The notes under the pieces: generated by a model
The model's input: only the letters and a program-made list of their open reading frames with translations
Told to the model about the DNA's origin: nothing
The model's database searches: none
Translations under genes and position numbers: made by a program
Part shown: positions 8,396 to 17,198 of the stretch, in pieces
How the letters are laid out: each line of letters starts with the position of its first letter
Numbering within the stretch: the stretch's first letter is position 1
DNA from: Allocoleopsis franciscana PCC 7113
Lineage (GTDB): Bacteria > Cyanobacteriota > Cyanobacteriia > Cyanobacteriales > Coleofasciculaceae
Direction of reading: 5' to 3'
Assembly (NCBI RefSeq): GCF_000317515.1
Contig: NC_019738.1
Location: 4,490,001 to 4,554,000, forward strand
Length of the DNA stretch: 64,000 nt

Positions 8396-8968
8396 CTAAG
8401 AGGCATATTTATCTACAAAACTCTGAAGCCCTGAATTATAGCCTGCCCCAACGGCTTGGAATCTCCATTCACCGTCCTTTTTGTAAAGCTTACCAAATTC
8501 AATTGCAGTTTCTCGTGAGAAATCCTCATCTAACTCATACTTGGCAACTTGCTTTTCTGTAGCATTGTCATAAATTCTGATAAACGAGTTTCTGACTTGA
8601 CCAAAGTTTTGCCTTCTTTGCTCTGCTTCATGAATGGTTACAACAAAAATTATTTCTTGAACAGAAGCATCTACTTTAGTCAAATCAATTTCAACCGTCT
8701 CATCATCTCCTGCGCCCTCTCCAGTTCTGCTATCTCCCTGATATTTTACAGAACCATCAGGCGATGCTGAGTTGTTGTAGAATACGAAGTATTTATCGTT
8801 AGGAATTTTTCCATTAGCTCCTAACATAAATACAGAAGCATCTAAGTCAAACCCCGCGCCTGTATCTGTCTGGTTAATATCCCAGCCCAAACCTATTCCT
8901 GCAAGTTTCATTCCAGGTGCTTCTTTTGAAAGATTGATTCTTTCACCTTTGCTTAGATTAATCGACAT
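8396..8968 (-). CDS. TerD family stress protein
   Basis: A 190-residue single TerD domain. Key features are INLSKEAPG near the N-terminus, FDLDASVFML (about residue 41), the acidic calcium-binding loop GDSRTGEGAGDDE (about 78-90) and the C-terminal VGAGYNSGLQSFVDKY. TerD proteins bind calcium and take part in resistance to tellurite, oxidants and phage in the ter system. Very similar to the TerD part of the fusion gene downstream, so the two are recent paralogues. Ends 45 bases before a terminator. Assignment to TerD versus TerE within the family cannot be made by eye. Confidence 0.92.
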   Translation of the reverse strand: MSINLSKGERINLSKEAPGMKLAGIGLGWDINQTDTGAGFDLDASVFMLGANGKIPNDKYFVFYNNSASPDGSVKYQGDSRTGEGAGDDETVEIDLTKVDASVQEIIFVVTIHEAEQRRQNFGQVRNSFIRIYDNATEKQVAKYELDEDFSRETAIEFGKLYKKDGEWRFQAVGAGYNSGLQSFVDKYAS

Positions 8969-9064
8969 GACTCTTACCTCTTTTTACAAAAAAACTTCGA
9001 TTCTGAATTGATATTCAGTTGATTTTCTCAGAAATTAGGGTTCATCTAGCTATTCAGCGCTGGG

Positions 9065-9667
9065 TTAAGCATAGGAAGTCACAAGTTCTCCCAAACCATT
9101 CACGCTAACACCCTTGCCAATGGCTGCCATTTTCCATTCATCATTGTGCTTGTATATTTCAGCCATGATCATCCCGGTCATGCCTTTGTATTCTTGACCC
9201 GATAAGTTATATCTGGCGAGTTCTTTATTATTGGATATATTGACCAGGCGTACAAAGGCATTTTGAACCTGCCCAAAGTCTTGTTTACGGGCAAGGCATT
9301 CGTAAATGTTAACAGTGAATACCAATTTTGCAATTTCTTTTGGCACCAGAGCTAAATCGACAAGAATCTGCTCGTCATCTCCTCCTCCTGCACCCGTGAG
9401 ATTATCCCCCAAATGGGTAATAGCTCCTGATGGGTGGCTTAAGTTCCTAAAGGAAATCACGTTGGCTCTGTTATTCACTTTGCCGTCGGCATCTAAACAG
9501 ATAACTGATGAATCAAGGTCATAGTTTTGAGAATTGCTGAAAGCGCCAAAAATTCCACCACCTGACCTTTTCGCTACATCCCAACCCAGTCCGCACATGA
9601 GCTTTGTAAGACCAGGTGCTTCTTTAGAAAGCGAGATGCGCTGTCCTTTTTGTAGGTTAATTCCCAT
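9065..9667 (-). CDS. TerD family stress protein (divergent paralogue)
   Basis: A 200-residue TerD-domain protein with ISLSKEAPG, YDLDSSVICLD (about residue 50) and the loop GDNLTGAGGGDDE (about 97-109). A Gly/Phe-rich insert SGGGIFGAFSNSQN precedes the DLD strand, and the C-terminus reads AIGKGVSVNGLGELVTSYA, less like the other two copies. First intact gene of the ter cluster; 96 bases separate it from the next TerD gene. A fragment of a further TerD gene lies directly upstream. Confidence 0.9.
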   Translation of the reverse strand: MGINLQKGQRISLSKEAPGLTKLMCGLGWDVAKRSGGGIFGAFSNSQNYDLDSSVICLDADGKVNNRANVISFRNLSHPSGAITHLGDNLTGAGGGDDEQILVDLALVPKEIAKLVFTVNIYECLARKQDFGQVQNAFVRLVNISNNKELARYNLSGQEYKGMTGMIMAEIYKHNDEWKMAAIGKGVSVNGLGELVTSYA

Positions 9668-9679
9668 GTATTTTACCTC

Positions 9680-9745
9680 TTAGCTGTAGCGATCGAGTAG
9701 TGCTTGTAAGCCGCCCTGATAACCTGCACCAAGTGAAACTGCCAT
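9680..9745 (-). pseudogene. C-terminal remnant of another TerD gene
   Basis: The minus strand encodes MAVSLGAGYQGGLQALLDRYS followed by TAA. GAGYxxGLQxxxDxY is the conserved TerD C-terminus (compare VGAGYNSGLQSFVDKY in the gene at 8396-8968). A TAA codon lies two codons upstream of the Met and no other TerD domain sequence is seen, so this is the tail of a deleted paralogue. Only 12 bases separate it from the start of the intact TerD gene, so the remnant now forms that gene's leader. Confidence 0.75.
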
Positions 9746-9936
9746 TATTTAGCCTGCCTTCTGTTGTTCGTCAACCAGGATTCCACCATATACGTTAGGC
9801 TTCCTCAAAGTTCTTGCCTTCGGTAATACTACTGAACTTTTGCCCATAGGTCTCGCTCGAAGATCAGTAAAATCACGGTTGAAGATCTAAAAATATTGCA
9901 CTGGCTAGCTGAGCAACTATTTTGAGCAGCATTAAT

Positions 9937-9975
9937 CGCGTCTACACAACCGAAGTTCGCCTGCGCGGGTTGAGA
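9937..9975. repeat. Partial copy of a palindromic intergenic repeat
   Basis: Contains CTACACAACCGAAGTTCGCC and a following CTGCGCGGG, clearly related to the repeat at 28612-28719 (CTACACAAACGAAGTCCGCC, CTGCGCGGA). Only one arm is present. It lies between the TerD remnant and the DUF4351 remnant, in a stretch (9746-10231) without an intact gene. Confidence 0.6.
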
Positions 9976-9991
9976 GCGATCGCGCCTTGTC

Positions 9992-10099
9992 TCACTCAGA
10001 GTCAGGAGAATCACCCCTAGATTCCAATCTTGAAACGCAATCCTCTAACCAACCCTGCAAATCCGCCTTAGTCGAAAAATCCAATAACGCCTCTCCCAA
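9992..10099 (-). pseudogene. C-terminal remnant of a DUF4351/Rpn-type nuclease gene
   Basis: Reading the minus strand from 10099 gives LGEALLDFSTKADLQGWLED, then a short hydrophilic tail and a TGA. LGEALLDF followed by ADLxxWL is the hallmark of the DUF4351 domain found at the end of Rpn-family PD-(D/E)XK recombination-promoting nucleases. No upstream nuclease domain is present, since the sequence beyond 10100 does not continue the frame. It is therefore a gene tail left by deletion. Confidence 0.6.
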
Positions 10100-10231
10100 G
10101 TCTTAGATTTGTGCGATGGAAAATGACAGTGGCTTCTAGCCAAAAGAGTTAAGCTTGCAGCACAGCCCACACAATATACCCACTCAGTACAAACATCACT
10201 ACAATACCTAGCAGAAACGTATTCTGAGCCT

Positions 10232-10789
10232 ATGAAGCCAAAACAGCTCGCCTTAGCTCTCTTGACAACTACCGCTTTTCTAGGTGTTCTGCCACTGTCT
10301 CATTCCCTGACAGGCATCAACTCCAGCAGCGCTCAAACGCAGCCAAAATTTGTCACCTATACAGAACGCAATTTTTTCTCAATTCAACATCCCTCTGGCT
10401 GGGCTATTGATAAAAGTGCTAGCAATTACACTACAATCTGGAGTCGCAAACCAACTGGCGCTGGAGGGGGTAAAGCTCCAGCCAACCTCATTAAAACTGA
10501 CATTACTGTCCCTGAGGGTTCCCTAGAAACTGTAGTTAAAAGGGATATAGCTAGCAGTCAATCCTACAATGCCACAGTGAAAAGACAGCGTAACCTAACC
10601 ATTAATGGGCGGAATGCTGTTAGGGTTCACCTAACAGGTGGAGGGTTTGACTTTCCAGACACAATGGTCACTTTCGTTCGCTACAACAATAAGCAAACGG
10701 TTGTCATTTCTAGTTATTACACGGCTAGTAATTCTAGTGCCGCTGGCACAATTGAACGCATTCACGGGTCGTTTCGCCTTCTTCGGTAA
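10232..10789 (+). CDS. Secreted PsbP-like protein
   Basis: A 185-residue exported protein. Residues 1-35 are a signal peptide (Lys start, LALALLTTTAFLGVLPL core, likely cleavage near SSSAQ). The mature part starts FVTYTERNFFSIQHPSGWAI, a pattern found in PsbP/MOG1-like folds, and ends with IERIHGSFR, also typical of PsbP-domain proteins. Its role is unknown; family members sit on the lumenal or periplasmic side. No lipobox Cys is present, so it is probably soluble. Monocistronic; the next gene is convergent. Confidence 0.7.
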   Translation: MKPKQLALALLTTTAFLGVLPLSHSLTGINSSSAQTQPKFVTYTERNFFSIQHPSGWAIDKSASNYTTIWSRKPTGAGGGKAPANLIKTDITVPEGSLETVVKRDIASSQSYNATVKRQRNLTINGRNAVRVHLTGGGFDFPDTMVTFVRYNNKQTVVISSYYTASNSSAAGTIERIHGSFRLLR

Positions 10790-10816
10790 CAGCTAGTACC
10801 GTAGGCGATCGCTCTT

Positions 10817-11764
10817 TTACAAAGCAGCAAACTTATCGGTTGCTTCAATTAAAGCACTCCGAATCCCCGGTTCTGACATGGAATGTCCAGCATCGGGAAC
10901 GACAATTAACTCCGCTTCAGGCCAAGCGCGATGCAACTCCCAAGCCGATATCATCGGACAAACCACATCGTAGCGTCCCTGAATAATCACACCCGGAATA
11001 TGACGAATGCGAGCAACATTTCGTAGGAGCTGATCTTCCGGTTCAAAAAAGCCTTTATTCACGAAATAATGACACTCAATTCTGGCAAAAGCATCCGCAA
11101 AATTACTCTGACCAAACCGTTGCATTAGGCCAGGGTCTTGCAAGAGTTTACTCGTACTCGCCTCCCAAACCGACCACGCACGAGCCGCTTCTAAACGTGT
11201 TTCCAAATCTGGACTCGTCAAGCGTTTATAATAAGCTCCAATAAAATCGTGACGTTCCGCTTCGGGAATCGGTTTAACATATTCCTCCCAAGCATCCGGG
11301 AAGATATAACTCGTTCCTTCCTGATAAAACCAAAGGAGTTCTTTTTGCCTAAGCATGAAAATGCCGCGCAGAATCAAGCCCTTGCAGCGTTCTGGATGAG
11401 TCTCGCTGTACGCTAAAGACAGAGTACTGCCCCAACTCCCCCCAAATACCACCCACTGTTCAATCCCCAGCTTGACTCGCAGCTTTTCGATATCGCTGAC
11501 TAAATCCCAAGTGGTATTTTCTTGCAATTCCGCATGAGGGGTACTTTTCCCACACCCCCGTTGGTCAAATATCACAATTCGCCATTTTTTCGGGTCGAAG
11601 TATTGGCGATATTCAGGTATACTGCCACCCCCTGGCCCCCCATGCAAGACTACAACGGGCTTTCCGTCAGGATTCCCCGACTCTTCAAAATAAATGGTAT
11701 GCAGGCTGGACACTTCAAGGGTTGCCTGATGGTAGGGTTCAATAGGGGGATAGAGTTCTCGCAT
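10817..11764 (-). CDS. pip: Proline iminopeptidase (prolyl aminopeptidase)
   Basis: Cytoplasmic alpha/beta-hydrolase that removes N-terminal proline from peptides. Visible motifs are the oxyanion region VVLHGGPGGGS (about residue 38), DQRGCGKSTPH (about 67) and the nucleophile elbow GGSWGSTLSLAY (about 108, Ser110 region); the catalytic Asp lies in GRYDVVCP and the His in DAGHS near the C-terminus. Length of 315 matches the S33 family. It starts 41 bases from the divergent uracil-DNA glycosylase-like gene. Confidence 0.94.
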   Translation of the reverse strand: MRELYPPIEPYHQATLEVSSLHTIYFEESGNPDGKPVVVLHGGPGGGSIPEYRQYFDPKKWRIVIFDQRGCGKSTPHAELQENTTWDLVSDIEKLRVKLGIEQWVVFGGSWGSTLSLAYSETHPERCKGLILRGIFMLRQKELLWFYQEGTSYIFPDAWEEYVKPIPEAERHDFIGAYYKRLTSPDLETRLEAARAWSVWEASTSKLLQDPGLMQRFGQSNFADAFARIECHYFVNKGFFEPEDQLLRNVARIRHIPGVIIQGRYDVVCPMISAWELHRAWPEAELIVVPDAGHSMSEPGIRSALIEATDKFAAL

Positions 11765-11916
11765 GGTTCCGGTAGCTTGCTAACCCTTCAGTGGTGAGTG
11801 TTTAGATGAGCGCTGTTCTCATTAAATCACCCCCCATCCCCACTCTCCCATCCCAACAGACTCGGTTAACTTTCCCTGCTAACCTTATAACCCATTCCCC
11901 TTGCTCCGTCTCGCTC

Positions 11917-12594
11917 ATGTCAGATATCAACCAATTGATTGCCCAAGTCTACGCCGAAGCCAAACGCGAATCGTTTCCCATCGATGAACCTGTTTATCAA
12001 GCAGCGGGATTAGACCCCAAAATGCCTATTCTCTATGGAGGCAACTTGGAAAGTCCGTTGTGCTTTTTTGCTCGTGATTTAGGAAAAGATGAAGTCCTTG
12101 TCCAACAACCCCTCTATGGTGCGGCAGGTCGGCACGTTCGACAAGGGATCTATCGCACTCTGTTTCAGAAAGAGCCAAATCGTAGCACAGATTTATCGGG
12201 AGTTTTGGAACACGTTCTGCTGACGAACACGGTTCCCTACAAACCACCAGGAAACAAAGCCTATTCGGAAAATGTTAAGAAGCGATTTCGCCCTTTCCTG
12301 GAACAATTACTGATACGGCACTGGCAAGGAAATTGCATTATTACTTTAGGGAACGAAGCCTTTAAATGGTTTTCACCGTATGCCCCCAAAGGCGAGGCGG
12401 CTCAGTTTTTTGCAGGGAGCGATCGCTATACATCCAGTTTTCCCATCACCCTTACAGCCCAAGATGAGCAAGGACAGCGACATGAACGCTCAGTCACGAT
12501 TTTACCATTGCCTCACCCCTCGCCACTGAACCAAAAATACTATGCCCAATTCCCCCAATTGCTTCAGCAGCGTCTAACATCCATTTTCTCTTAA
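11917..12594 (+). CDS. Uracil-DNA glycosylase superfamily protein
   Basis: A putative DNA repair glycosylase of 225 residues. Seen motifs are PILYGGNLESPLCFFARDLG, the superfamily nucleotide-binding strand, TVPYKPPGNKAY in the central loop, LGNEAFKW and the C-terminal catalytic-loop motif LPHPSPLNQKYY. The usual GEAPG of family 4 is replaced, so the exact family is unclear and uracil activity is inferred. An upstream ATG at 11806 would add 37 residues rich in Pro, Ser and Thr that do not look like the domain; I prefer the ATG at 11917, from which MSDINQLIAQVY begins a helix usual at the start of such proteins. Confidence 0.8.
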   Translation: MSDINQLIAQVYAEAKRESFPIDEPVYQAAGLDPKMPILYGGNLESPLCFFARDLGKDEVLVQQPLYGAAGRHVRQGIYRTLFQKEPNRSTDLSGVLEHVLLTNTVPYKPPGNKAYSENVKKRFRPFLEQLLIRHWQGNCIITLGNEAFKWFSPYAPKGEAAQFFAGSDRYTSSFPITLTAQDEQGQRHERSVTILPLPHPSPLNQKYYAQFPQLLQQRLTSIFS

Positions 12595-12768
12595 AATAGA
12601 CTTTAAGAGCCTCTTGCTCAAGGGGGTTCTCGATATAGTTTAGAGTTAAAGATAATACTGTTTTCCCAAGGTCATTAGTAAACGGTCTAATCTTAGTCCT
12701 CCTTGTTAACCAGAGTTCATACGAAGAGGTTGTGGGGAGCTGAATGTATAGTAATCTCAAAAATTTTA

Positions 12769-13236
12769 ATGGACAAACCTTTAGATACGGCCCTATCCTT
12801 AGAAATTGCTACCACCATCAAAAGCAAAGCAAAAGACAGTTTTGATAATGCTTTCAAAGCTACAAAAGTACTCAAAGAATCGATGTATGTCCAAGGTTTT
12901 TTAGTTAAGCCAGGGAAGCCGTACAAACCCATTGAACATGGCTGGCTGGAGCTTGAAGATCGTCTGGTCGATCCTACACTACCCTACTTAGATAAGACAG
13001 AGCAAGAATTCTACTACTTTCCGGTACAACGCCTGAGTGTTAAACAACTTTTAGCTGCCGTTGAAGAAGCCAAAGAAGATTATCCAGACGATCCACCACT
13101 CCCGGTTTATGGCGATGCGCCCTACGAATATTACGGCGATGTAATGTTAGGAGGAAAAGACTATCAAGCCGCCTATGCACAAGCTTTGGCGAAGTGTAAA
13201 GAGTTGAATCGGCCTAAAAGTAATGAGATGAATTAG
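12769..13236 (+). CDS. Conserved hypothetical protein
   Basis: A 155-residue acidic cytoplasmic protein of unknown function. It contains CxxxxKVLKESMYVQGFLVKP-type sequence without the Cys: KVLKESMYVQGFLVK (about 29-43), then IEHGWLELEDRLVDPTLPY and a C-terminal DYQAAYAQALAKC. HGWLELED...VDPT resembles proteins that share a papain-like HGWxE...DPT pattern, but no catalytic Cys is evident. The start at 12769 is chosen because the 22 preceding codons (from an ATG at 12703) look non-coding. A good terminator follows the gene. Confidence 0.75.
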   Translation: MDKPLDTALSLEIATTIKSKAKDSFDNAFKATKVLKESMYVQGFLVKPGKPYKPIEHGWLELEDRLVDPTLPYLDKTEQEFYYFPVQRLSVKQLLAAVEEAKEDYPDDPPLPVYGDAPYEYYGDVMLGGKDYQAAYAQALAKCKELNRPKSNEMN

Positions 13237-13299
13237 TATCTTATACCAATTGGCTTTTTCAATTCCATTTTTTACCCCCCTAGCCCCCTTTTTAAGGAT

Positions 13300-13340
13300 G
13301 AGGAGCATTAATGAAGATTATCCCCAAATGCTCCTCTTTT
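13300..13340 (+). terminator. Rho-independent terminator
   Basis: A perfect 10-base stem GAGGAGCATT / AATGCTCCTC with a 17-base loop, followed directly by TTTT. It lies 64 bases after the hypothetical gene and in the gap before the convergent citrate synthase gene. The minus strand lacks a T run after the stem, so it serves mainly the plus-strand gene. Just upstream, 13246-13292 contains an ATACCAATT and CCCCCCTAGCCCCC repeat fragment like that at 28171-28273. Confidence 0.8.
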
Positions 13341-13421
13341 GACTTTAATTGAACCAGAGATGATAACCAAGAGCAAAATGCTAAACACACGCCTTGGATT
13401 GAATCTCATCGTTACCGAACT

Positions 13422-14558
13422 CTAGCGTTTTTCTATAGGAAGATAATCAACACTGTGGACACCTGTGTAGATTTGAGTGGGTCGAAAAATTCGGTTTTCT
13501 TCCAACTGTTCTTTCCAGTGAGCAAGCCAACCTGCCACCCGTGCGATCGCAAAAATCGGTGTAAACAAGTCGGTAGGAATCCCCAATTTGCGGTAAACTA
13601 ACCCGGAATAGAAATCAACGTTGGCGTAAATTCCTTTCTGACCCAGTTTTTCCTCGACTGCCTTTTCTAATTCAACGGCAATCTCATAGTACTCATCGTG
13701 ACCAAACTTCTCAAAGAGTTGCTCTGCTAAGTTTTGCAGAATTGTAGCTCGTGGGTCTTTCACTTTATAGACCCGATGACCAAAACCCATGATTTTGGAC
13801 TTACGTTGCACGCAATCTTCCAAATACGAGCGGACGTTTTCCACCGAGCCTATTTCTTCCAACATCGTGATCACTTCTTCATTCGCTCCACCATGCAAAG
13901 GACCGGCTAAAGTGCCCACGGCTGAAGCCACCACAGCATAGGGGTCAGTCAATGTCGATGCGGTAACCATTGCCGAGAATGTGGAAGCATTCATCGTGTG
14001 TTCGGCGTGGAGTGTCAAGCAGATGTCGAAAATCCGAGCCGCTAGAGGATCGGGTTTTCGCTCATTGAGCATGTACAAAAAGTTGGCAGAGTAATCCAAG
14101 TCATCATTAGGCTGAACGGAATCATTGCCTTTACGCATCTGCTTGAAAGCTGCCACCATCGTCGGAATTTTCGCCAACAAGCGCACCACCGCCTCCCGAA
14201 TATAATCGGGGTTATCTAGCGCTCGTTTGGAGTAAAAAAGACCGAGTGCAGCCGCCGAGGCTTGCAGCGCGTCCATCGGGTGACCTGTTTCCGGGAAACA
14301 CTTCATCATGTCCCGAATCCGGTATTTGATCCGCCGACGGTGGCGAATTTCATATTCAAAGGCTTCAAGTTCTTCCTTGGTCGGCAGCTCACCCCAGATC
14401 AGCAGATACGATGTTTCCAGAAACGTGCTGTGTGATGCGAGTTCTTCAATGCGAATACCACGATACTCCAGTATTCCCTTTTGTCCATCGACATAGCTAA
14501 TACTGGATTGAGCAACGGGAATACCTTCTAAACCTGGTCTATACTCGCAAACTGTCAT
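13422..14558 (-). CDS. gltA: Citrate synthase
   Basis: Condenses acetyl-CoA and oxaloacetate to citrate, the entry to the cyanobacterial TCA branch that supplies 2-oxoglutarate for nitrogen assimilation. Visible are LEYRGIRIEELA (about residue 30), LHAEHTMNASTFSA (about 183, active-site His), GPLHGGANEEV (about 219, second His) and GFGHRVYKVKDPRA (about 259, catalytic region). Length of 378 is typical of the short, type I-like bacterial enzymes. The start MTVCEYRPGLEG is usual for cyanobacteria. Monocistronic, with sixA 93 bases upstream on the same strand. Confidence 0.96.
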   Translation of the reverse strand: MTVCEYRPGLEGIPVAQSSISYVDGQKGILEYRGIRIEELASHSTFLETSYLLIWGELPTKEELEAFEYEIRHRRRIKYRIRDMMKCFPETGHPMDALQASAAALGLFYSKRALDNPDYIREAVVRLLAKIPTMVAAFKQMRKGNDSVQPNDDLDYSANFLYMLNERKPDPLAARIFDICLTLHAEHTMNASTFSAMVTASTLTDPYAVVASAVGTLAGPLHGGANEEVITMLEEIGSVENVRSYLEDCVQRKSKIMGFGHRVYKVKDPRATILQNLAEQLFEKFGHDEYYEIAVELEKAVEEKLGQKGIYANVDFYSGLVYRKLGIPTDLFTPIFAIARVAGWLAHWKEQLEENRIFRPTQIYTGVHSVDYLPIEKR

Positions 14559-14651
14559 CTTAACTATCGAATGAGTTTTAAATGTTCTCAGGCTAACTTA
14601 CCAGAAACTTCTATATTAGTCGCTTGTATTACAAAATTTGTTAAATCCTGA

Positions 14652-15149
14652 TTAAAGTAACCACTTAGGCGAGGTCAACAAAAACAGTTCACTCTGGGCG
14701 ATGGGAGATTGGGTGTCTGGAACCTTTATCCCGATGACTCCAGCTTTTTTCAGGATTAGCTTTTCTTGGGCATTGCCCCAAACCAAGGTTTCCGCCCAGT
14801 TGCCTAAATCGGGTTGATGACCGACCAACGCCAAAGATTTGTCACTCGTATCCGTCTGCCACCGTTGCTTGAGCCAACTGATCCAAGCCTCAATATCACC
14901 ATCTGGAGCCAGGGGGGTAAATTCTTCAATATTGCAACCTAGACCCGCCTTTTGCAGGATGACAGCCGTCTCTTTGGCTCGGACTAAAGGACTCGACAAA
15001 ATTACGTCAAAACGCAGACCCCGGTCATGAAGTTGTTTCGCGACTTGAGCCGTTTTCTGACGCCCTTTATCGGTCAGTGGACGTTCTTCATCATTGGTGT
15101 AATCCTCTCTCACAGCAGCGATGCCGTGACGAATTAAATACAATTCCAT
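14652..15149 (-). CDS. sixA: Phosphohistidine phosphatase SixA
   Basis: A 165-residue histidine-phosphatase-superfamily protein that dephosphorylates phosphohistidine on signalling or PTS proteins. The catalytic RHG motif is at residues 7-9 (LIRHGIA), with ERPLTDKGRQK, the conserved SSPLVRAKET (about 52) and LVGHQPDLG (about 112, second catalytic His). The short SixA length excludes phosphoglycerate mutase. In this window with several histidine kinases a role in phosphorelay damping is possible, though not shown. 69 bases from the DHH gene upstream, same strand. Confidence 0.9.
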   Translation of the reverse strand: MELYLIRHGIAAVREDYTNDEERPLTDKGRQKTAQVAKQLHDRGLRFDVILSSPLVRAKETAVILQKAGLGCNIEEFTPLAPDGDIEAWISWLKQRWQTDTSDKSLALVGHQPDLGNWAETLVWGNAQEKLILKKAGVIGIKVPDTQSPIAQSELFLLTSPKWLL

Positions 15150-15218
15150 AGATACACCGCTTCTTAAACCTAAGTTATGATTCTCTATTCAAAATCCACA
15201 ATCGGTGAGTTGGTTCGG

Positions 15219-16484
15219 TTAGTCGGTATTGATCAAATTGTCCTTTGGATTCACTAGGCGCAGAAGTTTCTGCTTAATTTGGATATCAAACACTTCCCAC
15301 TTCATCTTGGCGTACTCTGCATTATCATTAAAGCTGCTCAAAAACCCGATCGGGATTTCAAAACCGCCTGCCATCATGCGTCCGCCGCCAAAAAAGCGTC
15401 CATTACTATCTTGACCAAAGGCTTCTTTGATGAATTCATCGGGGTCAAGGGTCAGTTTGTTGGTTCTGAGTGAGCCAATCACGACTTCTACTTCTTCGTC
15501 TTCGTCGTGAACGATTCCATAAACCATCGCCGTGTGAACGTTTTCTTCCGTCACTAAAAAGTCAGCCGCTTGGGGGATAGCATCGCGGTCATCGTAACGC
15601 AGGTAGCCAACCCCCGCAATGGAGAAGTTATTCTGTACTAGGCGATTTTTGAGCGATCGCTCAATCACATCCATGACACGGCGCGATCTCGCGGTTTGGA
15701 GTACCGCATTCAGCAGTTGGGGGTCATAGAACCGACTGAGATACCCAGCCGCCAAAAAATCTTCTTCCTGTGCCTGCATGAGGCGATTGGTATCCGATCG
15801 CAGACCATGCATTAAGGCTGTAGCACACTTAACATGTTCATTCATGCTACTGTCTAGCTTCAGTAGCCCAGCCTGAAGGTACTGGGTTAAAATCGTGGCC
15901 GTCGCTCGTGTCTGAGGACGAATATCGACAAACTCAGCTTCTAAGTCGCCCTGAGTTCTGTGATGGTCAATGACCGCGACGATCGGCAGACCGGATTGTT
16001 TGACCAGAGGCATCAATTGACTCGTTGTTCCCTGGTTATCGATCAGCACACAGCCTTGATAAATCGATAAATCCCGATCCTTCAACGTCTGAATACCCCA
16101 GCGTTTTGCAGGCAAGTTGGTCAGCTTAACCAACGCAATGTTTTCCTGATGCGAAAGAGTACCCGCGTATACAATATCGCATTGGATATTATGCTGTTGC
16201 ACAATGAGCTGATAAGCCCAAGCGCTGGACAAGGCATCCGGGTCAGGAAAATCTTGGATGAGAATGAGCTGACGTTCTCTAGCATGACGCTTCAGCATCT
16301 GTCGAAATTCAGCGAGCTTCTCTTCCGGTGAGGATTCATGCCACTGGCTCTCACGAGAATGACTGAGGTTGCTACTCACCTTTTCGAGCGAGTCTGGAGA
16401 CTGTTGAGGTTCAACAGCGATCGACTCTGAAGGAGTAGTGGATGGGAATGAATCATGAACAGACGTGAGGGAGTTCGATGGCAT
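15219..16484 (-). CDS. DHH family phosphoesterase (NrnA/RecJ-like)
   Basis: A 421-residue manganese-dependent phosphoesterase of the DHH-DHHA1 group, which cleaves short oligonucleotides, pAp or cyclic dinucleotide products. An N-terminal Ser/Pro-rich stretch (1-55) is probably disordered. DFPDPDALSSA (about 79) gives the first metal motif (DxD variant), VLIDNQG the second and IDHHRTQGD (about 172) the DHH motif. The C-terminal DHHA1 substrate domain has FGGGRMMAGGFEIP (about 366). Unlike classical NrnA, FPDPDA replaces HxNPDGD, so the first His is Phe-Pro; activity is inferred from the rest. Confidence 0.87.
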   Translation of the reverse strand: MPSNSLTSVHDSFPSTTPSESIAVEPQQSPDSLEKVSSNLSHSRESQWHESSPEEKLAEFRQMLKRHARERQLILIQDFPDPDALSSAWAYQLIVQQHNIQCDIVYAGTLSHQENIALVKLTNLPAKRWGIQTLKDRDLSIYQGCVLIDNQGTTSQLMPLVKQSGLPIVAVIDHHRTQGDLEAEFVDIRPQTRATATILTQYLQAGLLKLDSSMNEHVKCATALMHGLRSDTNRLMQAQEEDFLAAGYLSRFYDPQLLNAVLQTARSRRVMDVIERSLKNRLVQNNFSIAGVGYLRYDDRDAIPQAADFLVTEENVHTAMVYGIVHDEDEEVEVVIGSLRTNKLTLDPDEFIKEAFGQDSNGRFFGGGRMMAGGFEIPIGFLSSFNDNAEYAKMKWEVFDIQIKQKLLRLVNPKDNLINTD

Positions 16485-16700
16485 GTTGGGTTGTAGTAAG
16501 GTAAGCAGGGTTCTTGCCAGTGCCGCATCAATCGTACTTTTATTGGAGCGGTTAGCTGTTCAACTGGTGCGCCACCCTCTTTATATTTTCGCAAAACAAC
16601 CAGTCAGCCATATCTTATCGAGTGGTCGTGTTTTCCGACCATGAGTCTGTTGGTAGAATTTTAAGTTGTTGATTTTATAACTCTGCTTAAAGGTAGAGTA

Positions 16701-17198
16701 TTAAATGCCGATCACATACTTTCGCCACTCTTGATGCAATCCACCCTTGACATGTTTAGCGACTTCAAAGTGCAAGCTGCTGTAAGGTCTACGAGGCTGA
16801 TTCCGCAGAATCATATTCGCTTCTTTAGGGGTGCGGCTGCCTTTTTTAACATTGCAGCGTACACAGGCGGTGACAATATTTTCCCAAGTATCTCCTCCGT
16901 GGCGAGAGCGAGGAACCACATGATCGAGCGTGAGTTCATCACCCGTATAACCGCAGTATTGACAAGAGTGTCCATCCCGATGGAGGATATTTCGGCGAGT
17001 TAGTGGGATTTCTTTATAGGGAACCCGCACGTAATGCCGCAGTCGGATAACTGTAGGGAGAGGGAATTCTGAGTAGACGTATTTGCCGTTGTGTTCAACC
17101 TGCTCCGCCTTCCCTTTGATCAACAAGACAACCGCCCGTCGCCAGTTGGTGATATTGAGCGGTTCGTAGGAGGCGTTTAACACCAGAACCTTGCCCAT
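16701..17198 (-). CDS. HNH endonuclease
   Basis: A 165-residue HNH protein of the short, chromosomal cyanobacterial type. The zinc ribbon and active site are CQYCGYTGDELTLDHVVPRS (about residues 80-100) and NIVTACVRCNVKKGSRTP (about 110-127): the H of LDH, the N of ENI and two CxxC pairs. The N-terminus VLVLNASYEPLNITNWRRAV is strongly conserved in the family and fixes the start at 17198 (MGKVLVLNAS), 14 codons inside a longer open frame. Such proteins are widespread in bacteria with no defined biological role. Confidence 0.9.
   Translation of the reverse strand: MGKVLVLNASYEPLNITNWRRAVVLLIKGKAEQVEHNGKYVYSEFPLPTVIRLRHYVRVPYKEIPLTRRNILHRDGHSCQYCGYTGDELTLDHVVPRSRHGGDTWENIVTACVRCNVKKGSRTPKEANMILRNQPRRPYSSLHFEVAKHVKGGLHQEWRKYVIGI

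Noticed and set aside
8396-9667. Possible CRISPR or tandem array in the ter region
   Set aside because: The similarity between segments is due to paralogous TerD coding sequences, not short repeats with spacers.
9829-10014. 61-residue minus-strand frame
   Set aside because: It crosses the DUF4351 remnant in another frame and part of a repeat; not a gene.
11806-11916. Upstream start for the uracil-DNA glycosylase-like protein
   Set aside because: The 37 extra residues are Pro/Ser/Thr-rich with no domain character and overlap the promoter region of the divergent pip gene.
16376-16594. Minus-strand frame overlapping the start of the DHH gene
   Set aside because: It is out of frame with the DHH gene and covers its disordered N-terminus; no independent support.
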